Source of the DNA: Rhodospirillaceae bacterium
GTDB taxonomy: Bacteria > Pseudomonadota > Alphaproteobacteria > SP197
DNA: 13,506 nt
Direction: 5' to 3'
Assembly: GCA_018700655.1 (NCBI GenBank)
Contig: JABIUG010000015.1
Span: 1 to 13,506, forward strand
Shown: positions 7,877 through 13,506 of the stretch, piece by piece
Layout of the letters: each line of letters begins with the position of its first letter
How positions within the stretch are numbered: position 1 is the first letter of the stretch
Notes under the pieces: generated by a model
Database searches by the model: none
The model's input: only the letters and a program-made list of their open reading frames with translations
Told to the model about the DNA's origin: nothing
Position numbers and translations under genes: made by a program

Positions 7877-9655
7877 TCAGGGAATGATGGGGAGGATGAT
7901 ACGCGAGGGATGCTCGGTGTCACGGTAGAGCCGCACGTTTGCCGGCGGGTCGTACATCGGCACGCGGTCGTTGTCGCGGTCGGCGCAGGTGACGGTGACG
8001 CGGATGCGGTGGCCCTTGCGGAACAGCTTGGAGGTCGGGTGGAGGTCGAAGATGAGCTCGACCGGTTCGCCGATCATCGGTTCGCGGTCGGCTTCCAGGC
8101 CGCTGTGCCAGGGCAGGCCCAGATTGTCCCAGGGTGGCTGGCTGAGCCTGCGGTTCGAGGCGAGCAGCACGCCTTCGCTGACATATTGCGAGAAGCCATC
8201 CGCGTGGACCTCCTCGAGATAGGCGTAGAAGGCGCCGTCCGGCCGGTCGCTGCTGACCCAGAGATGCACAATGGGATGGCCGGTGACTTCGGTGTTGGCG
8301 TCCAGCGGGGCCGATGTGTAGGTCAGGCCCCTGGCGTCGTTGGCCGCCATGTCGGGATAACCGCTGGGGCCGCCATTGGCGTTGGCCCAGCGGTTGGTCT
8401 CGCCGGTGGTGGCGCTGTAATCGGCGACATAGTCATCGACGCTGTTGCCGGCTGGCGCTGATGTGACGAGGCTGCCTTCGTTGGCGGATGCGGCGCTGCC
8501 GCTGGGTCCCGGCGCAAAGTGGAAGGCGGTCGGGCTCTGGCCCGCCAGGGGCCAGACCGGGGTCGAGCGCCATTCGGCACCTTCCGGCGCATCAAGCGTC
8601 CAGTAGTGGATCGCGTCCTCTGCCATCACGCCGGTATCGAGGCCCTTCATCCAGTGGTCGTACCAGCGCAGGTGTTCGGCGGTGTAATCGAGGTCCTGCG
8701 TGTCGACATGGAACCACGGGCCGATCACGACCTTCTGGGGATTGGAGAGGTTTTGCCACCACAGCAGGGTGTCGCGCGGGAACATGTCGTACCAGCCGGC
8801 CAGGTGATAGATCGGCAGGCCCGATGCCTCGATCTGGGTGCGCGTGTGGTTGGGGCTGCGGCTTTCGTGCAGGCGTTCGCCGCTGATGGGATCAGTGCTG
8901 TCGCGATGGGGTGAGGCGCGCAGCATCTTGTACCAGTCAAGATTGTCGCGGTGTTCGCGTTTGGCTTCTTCAAGCAGGGCGGGACCGTCCTCGCCGTCGA
9001 CCGGGGCGACGGGGCCCTGAAATTCGCCCTTCCACAACATCGGCATGGATTGATCGAGGTTGCCGCAAAACAGTTGCCAGTTGAAGCGGCTGGCATCGCG
9101 GAAGACGCCGCCGCCAAAGGCGTAGTCGTAATGGTCAAACACCGCCATTTCCGGGAAGATCGCGACCAGATGCGGTGGCCTCGTCGCGGCCGCGAAATAC
9201 TGGGTGATGCCCAGATAGGAGCGGCCATACATCGCGACCTTGCCGTCGCACCAGGCCTGTTCGGCGATCCATTCGGTCATGTCGAAGGCATCACAGGTTT
9301 CTTGCGCCGAATATTGCCCGGTGTTGATCCCGAACGAAGCGCCGCCGCCCCGGACATCGACCGTGACCACGACATAACCCGACCGGATGACGGGAAAGAG
9401 CCAGTCGTCCCAGTTCTCGACGGTCGAGATGACCGTGCCCGATTCACTCAGTGACGCGCGCTGGTAACGGGTGTGGGTCCACAGTGCGGGAAGGGCTTCA
9501 CCGGTTGGTGCGCCTTCGTCGGTCGGCCGGAAGATATCGACTGCCAGACAAACACCGTCGCGCATCGTGACATGCCGCGAGGTCCGCTCGACCCCGTCGA
9601 ACCGGTCGGCGGTCGGGCTGGTGTAATGGCCAAAGGACGACGTCTGCTCGGTCAT
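7877..9655 (-). CDS. CocE/NonD-type serine hydrolase (peptidase S15 family)
   Basis: The 592-residue protein has the two-part layout of cocaine-esterase / X-Pro dipeptidyl-peptidase (S15) hydrolases. An alpha/beta hydrolase domain fills about 25-345 and a jelly-roll C-terminal domain about 355-592. The triad is readable: Ser146 in GRSYLG, Asp290 in GWYDMF, His316 in GPWFHVD. DVRGGGASFG (100-109) is the usual strand after the oxyanion region. Relatives cleave bulky esters, amides or acylated beta-lactams. No signal peptide is visible. I chose the ATG at 9655 because GAGGAG (9663-9668) ends 7 bases before it; a GTG at 9670 would place that site inside the gene. It is the first gene of the minus-strand operon, with repeat element 1 upstream. 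Confidence 0.9.
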   Translation of the reverse strand: MTEQTSSFGHYTSPTADRFDGVERTSRHVTMRDGVCLAVDIFRPTDEGAPTGEALPALWTHTRYQRASLSESGTVISTVENWDDWLFPVIRSGYVVVTVDVRGGGASFGINTGQYSAQETCDAFDMTEWIAEQAWCDGKVAMYGRSYLGITQYFAAATRPPHLVAIFPEMAVFDHYDYAFGGGVFRDASRFNWQLFCGNLDQSMPMLWKGEFQGPVAPVDGEDGPALLEEAKREHRDNLDWYKMLRASPHRDSTDPISGERLHESRSPNHTRTQIEASGLPIYHLAGWYDMFPRDTLLWWQNLSNPQKVVIGPWFHVDTQDLDYTAEHLRWYDHWMKGLDTGVMAEDAIHYWTLDAPEGAEWRSTPVWPLAGQSPTAFHFAPGPSGSAASANEGSLVTSAPAGNSVDDYVADYSATTGETNRWANANGGPSGYPDMAANDARGLTYTSAPLDANTEVTGHPIVHLWVSSDRPDGAFYAYLEEVHADGFSQYVSEGVLLASNRRLSQPPWDNLGLPWHSGLEADREPMIGEPVELIFDLHPTSKLFRKGHRIRVTVTCADRDNDRVPMYDPPANVRLYRDTEHPSRIILPIIP

Positions 9656-9662
9656 GGAAACA

Positions 9663-9668
9663 CTCCTC
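9663..9668 (-). promoter_or_regulatory. Ribosome binding site deciding the S15 hydrolase start
   Basis: GAGGAG on the minus strand lies 7 bases before the ATG at 9655. This favours that start over the in-frame GTG at 9670. Confidence 0.75.
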
Positions 9669-9729
9669 ACCCCGGAGCGGCCATGATGGCGCGGTAACGT
9701 GGAGATACAAGTTTGGTGGTTGTTTGATT

Positions 9730-10110
9730 GTTTAGCCTCAGTCGCTGGTGCGTGCTCTGTTTTTGTTTAGCCTCAGTCGCCGGCGCGTGCTCCGCACACT
9801 TGGTTAACGCCGCATGCGCGGCGGGCTCGCCGTCGCTCGCCGTCGGCCCTTCGGGCCTCCCGGTCCAATCGTCACCGCAACTGCACCCCAGCGAAGGCTG
9901 GAGCCCATGCACACCGATGGTTAGAGGGCGTGAGGACGGCGCGCTTTTTGGGTCTCTGGCATATGGGCCCCGGCCTTCGCTGGGGCACACCTGAGATGGT
10001 GGTGAGAGCGGGAGGCCCGAAGGGCCGACGGCGAGCGACTGCGAGCCCGCGCCATCGGCGCGAAAGCCAAGAGAGCGAAGCGAACGCCGGCGCCTGAGGC
10101 TAAACGAAAC
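9730..10110. repeat. Composite palindromic element 1 (copies B and C around a core inverted repeat)
   Basis: The 507 bases between the S15 hydrolase and lolA hold no gene. Copy B (9765-9872, minus) and copy C (10009-10110, plus) of the family face each other with GAGGCTAAAC tails outward. B carries a second tail copy: 9730-9759 matches 9765-9794 at 27 of 30 bases, all differences being C/T. B has hairpins at 9808-9823 (CGCCGC/GCGGCG, loop ATGC) and 9845-9857 (GGCCC/GGGCC). C has one at 10048-10062 with a different stem (CGCGCC/GGCGCG). Between them lies an inverted pair built on CCCCAGCGAAGGC (9886-9910 and 9959-9985). It is likely a non-coding repeat; whether it moves or acts on RNA is unknown. 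Confidence 0.8.
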
Positions 10111-10177
10111 CAGGCTCCTGCCCCTGTTTTGCCACAGCTGCGCACCATATGGTGGGGAAGGTCTAGAGGAAGTAACG

Positions 10178-10792
10178 ATGAACCTGACACGCCGTTCGTT
10201 TGCCATGAGTGCTGCGGCTGCTGCGCTGACGCCAGCTGGTGCCTTTGCGCAGAGCGATGATCCCGCCGTGATCCTAGCCAATGTCGAGCTCTATCTGAAC
10301 GCGATCACGACGCTGGATTCGCGTTTTGTGCAGCTCAACCAGGACGGCACGACGACGACCGGTGCGTTCCAGCTCAAGCGTCCCAGCTTTGCCCGGATTG
10401 CCTATGACGATCCCCCGACACTGCTGATCGCGCGTGGCCAGAAGTACATGTTCTGGGATGCCGAGATCGGACAGTTCTATGAAGGTCCGGTCAGTACGTC
10501 ACCGGTGTCGGTCCTGCTTCGTCCCGATGTGAAGCTCGACGAGGTCACCAACGTGCTCGATATCCGGCGCGACAAGGGGTTCCTGATGGTCACCCTGGAA
10601 CCGGCCGACGAACCCGGTACCGGGTTGTTGACGCTGGCCTTCGACGAAGACCCGATGAACCTGCGCCAATGGTTCGTGCGCGATGCCCAGGGGTTTGTCA
10701 CCCGCATCACCCTGGTCGAGGTCGCCTATGGCGTCGAACTTGATGACGACCTGTTTGACCTGGACCATACGGATCTAATCCGGCCGGATTAG
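10178..10792 (+). CDS. lolA: Outer-membrane lipoprotein carrier protein LolA
   Basis: The 204-residue protein has the length and pattern of LolA, the periplasmic shuttle that takes lipoproteins from the LolCDE transporter to the outer membrane. The core is visible as LDSRFVQLNQDG (46-57), GAFQLKRPSFARI (62-74), YMFWDAEIGQFYEGPVSTSP (about 90-109) and LTLAFDEDP, which match the LolA beta-barrel order including the KRP strand. The N-terminus reads TRRSFAM then an alanine-rich run and AFA before QSDD, which is a twin-arginine (Tat) type signal. AGAGGAAG precedes the ATG at 10178. It stands alone between two composite repeat elements, without ftsK or other Lol genes. A hairpin overlaps its stop codon. 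Confidence 0.9.
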   Translation: MNLTRRSFAMSAAAAALTPAGAFAQSDDPAVILANVELYLNAITTLDSRFVQLNQDGTTTTGAFQLKRPSFARIAYDDPPTLLIARGQKYMFWDAEIGQFYEGPVSTSPVSVLLRPDVKLDEVTNVLDIRRDKGFLMVTLEPADEPGTGLLTLAFDEDPMNLRQWFVRDAQGFVTRITLVEVAYGVELDDDLFDLDHTDLIRPD

Positions 10793-10800
10793 GTTTTGTT
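10775..10800 (+). terminator. Candidate intrinsic terminator overlapping the lolA stop
   Basis: CTAATCCGGCCGGATTAG (10775-10792) is a perfect 18-base palindrome. It can fold as a 7-bp stem with a GGCC loop and is followed at once by GTTTTGTT. The TAG stop codon is its last three bases. The T-run is interrupted by G, so termination strength is uncertain. Confidence 0.6.
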
Positions 10801-11250
10801 TGTTGAGCCTCAGGCGCCGGGCGTGTGCTCCGCACGCTTGGCTTACGCCGCTGACGCGGCGGGAACGCCGTCGCGCTCCGTCGGCCCCAAGGGGCCTCCC
10901 GCTCTAACTACCACCTCAGGGGTCGTTTGCTGACCATTCGGCCACACCCTGCCGTCATCGCCCGGCTTGACCGGGCGATCCATTTCCCGCCGGCGAGGAC
11001 CTGCAGGGTTCGGGATGGATGCCCCCATCAAGTGGGGGCATGACGGTTGTAGGTATGGCGTGGGCGGAGGAAGCAGCCGGTCTCAGTGATAGCGTTCGGC
11101 GGCGAGAGCGAAGCGGCCGCCGACCGGTGCGACTGCACCGGCGCGCCGAGAGGGCGGAAGCCAAGTGAGCGGAGCGAACGCCCGGCGCCTGAGGGAACAT
11201 ACAAAAAGCAGCGGAGCACGCGCCGGGCGCGTGAGGTCAAACAAACAAAC
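10795..11250. repeat. Composite palindromic element 2 (copies D and E around a core inverted repeat)
   Basis: The 468 bases between lolA and the amidotransferase hold no gene. Copy D (10796-10907, minus) and copy E (about 11095-11250, plus) face each other, tails outward. D has the family hairpin at 10846-10861 (CGCCGC/GCGGCG, loop TGAC). E has CCGGTGC/GCACCGG (11124-11141, loop GACT). E ends in two tail-like units about 42 bases apart, the second with a CACGCGCC/GGCGCGTG hairpin (11217-11233), then AAAC runs. The core is a pair of hairpins in inverted order, 10953-10983 and 11015-11046. They share CCGTCAT and ATCCAT flanks and a CTTGA loop but have different stems. Confidence 0.78.
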
Positions 11251-11260
11251 AACCCAGAAA

Positions 11261-11980
11261 CTAGGCCGCCTGTTGCAGCCTTGCTTTCACCAGGTCGACC
11301 CAGCGCGCCGAGACCAGTTCGCAGAAATCGAGCGAGCCCTGTTCATGGCGCGCGAAGTCGGCGGGCCAGTGGGCGTGGTAGCCGGGGCTGGTCTGGTAGA
11401 GGTGGTCTTCCATGTTGATGAGCCAGGTCTTCCAGAGGTCGATCGAACATTCGAAATGGCACTGGAAGCCATAGCTGGTGCCAACGCGAAAGGCCTGGTT
11501 GGCGCAATTGGCACCGGTCATCAGGTGGGTTGCACCAGGCGGGATGTCGAAGGTGTCTTCGTGGAACTGCACGATATGGACCGGTTCGACCCCGGCCAGA
11601 AGGGGGTCGTTCCTGGCCGCCTCGGTCGGCGTCATTTCGGTGAAACCCAGCTCGGTCCAGCCTTGCTTGTGCACGCGTGCACCAAGCGCGCGGGCCAGAA
11701 CCTGGCTGCCCAGACAGACGCCCAGAACCGGTTTGCCGGCATCATGGAAATCGCGTGCCAGGGCCGCGGCATCGGCAAGGTAGGGATAACCGGCATCGTC
11801 CTCGGCATATTGCGGGCCGCCCAGCATGACCAGACCGTCCCAGCCTTGTGCATTTGGCGGCAGTACATCGCCCTCTTCGATGCGATGGTACACGGCTGCG
11901 GCGCCGTGGGCGTCGAAGGTTCCCTCGATTTCGCCCAGATGGCAGGTCGGCCAGAACTCCAGGGTCAGGATGCGGGGCAT
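11261..11980 (-). CDS. Class I glutamine amidotransferase domain protein
   Basis: The 239-residue protein is a stand-alone type 1 glutamine amidotransferase of the GMP-synthase-like (GATase1) group. The nucleophile elbow is GVCLGSQ (87-93, Cys89). The other triad members are His175 and Glu177 in GFQCHFE. LGGPQYAEDD (53-62) forms the usual oxyanion loop. Such proteins remove ammonia from glutamine or hydrolyse gamma-glutamyl bonds, as in gamma-glutamyl-polyamine degradation, but the partner is not in the window. The ATG at 11980 has ACGGAG 10 bases upstream. The frame stays open to 12316, but that extension has no family resemblance and would overlap the region of the next gene. It ends 10 bases after the tail of repeat copy E. 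Confidence 0.88.
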   Translation of the reverse strand: MPRILTLEFWPTCHLGEIEGTFDAHGAAAVYHRIEEGDVLPPNAQGWDGLVMLGGPQYAEDDAGYPYLADAAALARDFHDAGKPVLGVCLGSQVLARALGARVHKQGWTELGFTEMTPTEAARNDPLLAGVEPVHIVQFHEDTFDIPPGATHLMTGANCANQAFRVGTSYGFQCHFECSIDLWKTWLINMEDHLYQTSPGYHAHWPADFARHEQGSLDFCELVSARWVDLVKARLQQAA

Positions 11981-12307
11981 GGCAGTTTCACTCCGTAAGC
12001 ACGTATCGGCATGACACTGCCGCGAAGCGGGAGACGGCGCAAGGTATGCGTTAAACGCATGGCTATAGTGCGAGGTCTGCGTTGGTGAAACCGGTTTGGC
12101 CGCCCTATCTCTGCCGTGTCGGACGGCGCCGTTGCTCCTCCCTCGACGATGACGGCACCGGATGCCCCCTGAAGTGTCTCCCGCACGACAGCCCGAGCCG
12201 CCTTGGCGCCTCCGACACCCTATTTTCCGCATGATGCGGACGTTCATGGCAACACCAACCCAGCGGACCATGTTGGCCCGTGCCGAAGCTACGAAGGAGA
12301 TAGTCCC
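11981..12307. promoter_or_regulatory. Divergent intergenic region with two palindromes
   Basis: These 327 bases between the amidotransferase and DUF1127-like starts contain no gene I can support. ATGCGTTAAACGCAT (12046-12060, arms 6, loop TAA) lies about 66 bases before the amidotransferase start. TCCGCATGATGCGGA (12226-12240, arms 7 around one base) lies about 68 bases before the DUF1127-like start. Both have the size of repressor or activator sites. No clear -35/-10 pair was found. Confidence 0.4.
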
Positions 12308-12472
12308 ATGTTGCATTCAATGATCAATGACCTCCGTGCCTGGCACCGCCGCGAAAAGGCCCGCGTGCAGACCGACCAGCTCTACGCGCATCTGCGCTCG
12401 GACATCGGTCTGCCCCAGGGTTCGGGCGTGAAGAACAACCCGGTCTTTAACCCGATGTTCAGCCGCACGTAA
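12308..12472 (+). CDS. Small DUF1127 (YjiS-like) protein
   Basis: This is a 54-residue basic protein. Its centre, WHRREKARVQTDQLYAHLRS followed by DIGLPQG (31-37), resembles DUF1127/YjiS, small proteins with an arginine-rich helix and an L..L..DIGL end, common in alphaproteobacteria. Some relatives in other species affect phosphate or RNA metabolism, but none of that can be read here. AAGGAG lies 8 bases before the ATG at 12308, a strong ribosome site that decides the start; an open frame further upstream lacks one. The tail KNNPVFNPMFSRT is outside the usual domain. A palindrome lies upstream and a perfect 11-bp inverted repeat lies 10 bases after the stop, so it is probably its own transcription unit. 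Confidence 0.7.
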   Translation: MLHSMINDLRAWHRREKARVQTDQLYAHLRSDIGLPQGSGVKNNPVFNPMFSRT

Positions 12473-12482
12473 GGTTGAACTA

Positions 12483-12527
12483 GCGATCGATCATCACCGT
12501 CTCTGCGTCCGGTTGTTGATCGATCGC
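12483..12527 (+). terminator. Inverted repeat after the DUF1127-like gene
   Basis: GCGATCGATCA (12483-12493) pairs perfectly with TGATCGATCGC (12517-12527) across a 23-base loop. It starts 10 bases after the stop codon. There is no T-run, so it may be a 3'-end stabiliser or a protein site rather than an intrinsic terminator. Confidence 0.5.
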
Positions 12528-12603
12528 AAGCAGACCATTGACAAGTGCCTGTCATGATCGTCACAGAGGGTGAATCTCACCATTTGTGGCGATCATCTGC
12601 GTT

Positions 12604-13476
12604 ATGAACCTGAATCACATCCAGCTTGCGGCGCGCGGCAAGGTCCGTGACGTCTACGATCTGGGCGACCGCCTGCTGATGGTCGCCAGCGACCGCATCA
12701 GTGCCTTCGATGTCGTGATGCCGACACCGATCCCTGACAAGGGACGGTTGCTGAACGGCCTTTCTCTGTTCTGGTTCGCGCGCCTTGGCGCAATCATGCC
12801 CAACCATCTGCTCTCGACCGATTTTTCCGGGCTAGAACTGGAAGACGACGAACACGACTGGCTCCAGGGCCGGGCCGTGATCGTAAAGAAAGCCAGGGTG
12901 CTGCCGGTTGAATGCATCGCGCGTGGTTATGTCATCGGCAGCGGCTGGAAGGACTATCAGGCGAGCGGTACGATCTCGGGCATCACCCTGCCTGCCGGGC
13001 TGCGGCAGGCCGAAAAACTTCCCGAGCCGATCTTTACGCCATCGACCAAGGCCGATCTGGGCGAACACGACATGACGATCAGCTTCGAAGAGGTGATCGA
13101 CCTGGTCGGGGCCGAGATCGCCGAGAAGGCACGTTCGGCAACCCTGCAGCTCTATACCGAGGCTTCGGACTATGCCGCCGAACGCGGAATCATTCTGGCC
13201 GATACCAAGTTCGAGATGGGCCTGGTCGAGGGCGAATTGATACTGGTCGATGAATGCCTGACCAGCGACAGCTCGCGTTACTGGCCGGCAGACGAGTACC
13301 GGCCCGGCATCTCGCCGCCCAGCTTCGACAAGCAGTTTGTACGCGACTGGCTCGAAACGCTTTCCGACTGGAACAAGACCGCACCGGGCCCTGAGCTGCC
13401 CGAAGACATCGTCAATCGCACGCGTGCGCGTTATGTCGAAGCCTATGAACGGCTGACAGGCGAGACGTTTTCCTGA
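12604..13476 (+). CDS. purC: Phosphoribosylaminoimidazole-succinocarboxamide synthase (SAICAR synthase), Ade1-like form
   Basis: The 290-residue enzyme joins CAIR and aspartate with ATP to give SAICAR in de novo purine synthesis, in the cytoplasm. Seen are RGKVRDVYDLGD (11-22, nucleotide loop), ASDRISAFDVVMPTPIPDKG (28-47), the family signature VLPVECIARGYVIGS (99-113), TPSTKADLGEHD (145-156) and DTKFEMG (200-206). The length and the DRISAFDVVMPTPIP opening match the longer yeast-Ade1-like class rather than the roughly 240-residue bacterial form. The start is uncertain: neither ATG 12604 nor an in-frame GTG at 12586 has a good ribosome site. I favour ATG because the family motif begins about 10 residues in. 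No other pur gene lies beside it. Confidence 0.93.
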   Translation: MNLNHIQLAARGKVRDVYDLGDRLLMVASDRISAFDVVMPTPIPDKGRLLNGLSLFWFARLGAIMPNHLLSTDFSGLELEDDEHDWLQGRAVIVKKARVLPVECIARGYVIGSGWKDYQASGTISGITLPAGLRQAEKLPEPIFTPSTKADLGEHDMTISFEEVIDLVGAEIAEKARSATLQLYTEASDYAAERGIILADTKFEMGLVEGELILVDECLTSDSSRYWPADEYRPGISPPSFDKQFVRDWLETLSDWNKTAPGPELPEDIVNRTRARYVEAYERLTGETFS

Positions 13477-13506
13477 CACGGCCTGAAACGGCAGGATTTG
13501 CGGCCA

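Noticed and set aside
9730..11250. CRISPR array or insertion sequence
   Set aside because: The repeats are inverted and irregularly spaced, and no transposase or cas gene is present.
11981..12316. Upstream extension of the amidotransferase
   Set aside because: The extra 112 residues have no resemblance to the family and a better start with ACGGAG exists at 11980.

Overview
The window looks like chromosome of a free-living, GC-rich alphaproteobacterium, most likely Rhodospirillales-like. I infer this from the high GC, the codon style, the gene families present and short intergenic palindromes of a style common in alphaproteobacteria. No phage, transposase, rRNA, tRNA or CRISPR signal is visible. 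No taxon can be fixed from this stretch alone.

Left part (1-4200): an alpha/beta hydrolase (+, 221-994) converges on a lone HyuA-type hydantoinase/oxoprolinase subunit (-, 1268-3286). HyuA is divergent from a MaoC-like hydratase (+, 3404-3874). The two convergent gaps (995-1267 and 3875-4198) are filled with palindromic or inverted-repeat DNA.

Middle (4199-9655): four minus-strand genes with gaps of 15-37 bases form a likely operon. In transcription order they are a CocE/S15-type serine hydrolase, an LLM flavin-dependent monooxygenase, a secreted TPR protein of visibly lower GC, and a CaiC-like acyl-CoA ligase. Together with HyuA, MaoC and the first hydrolase this suggests catabolism of an imported organic compound: ester or amide cleavage, flavin monooxygenation, CoA activation, then hydration of an enoyl-CoA. 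The substrate cannot be read from the sequence.

Right part (9656-13506): a Tat-signal LolA gene (+, 10178-10792) sits between two large composite palindromic elements (9730-10110 and 10795-11250). Beyond them are a class I glutamine amidotransferase (-, 11261-11980), a 54-residue DUF1127-like protein (+, 12308-12472) and an Ade1-like SAICAR synthase, PurC (+, 12604-13476).

The most notable signal is not a gene. It is a family of about 100-bp repeats, five copies in this window (one at 57-148, two in each composite element). They share conserved blocks and a tail ending GAGGCTAAAC plus AAAC runs. A central hairpin keeps its form while its stem sequence changes between copies. In both composites two copies face each other with tails outward, around a different core palindrome pair.
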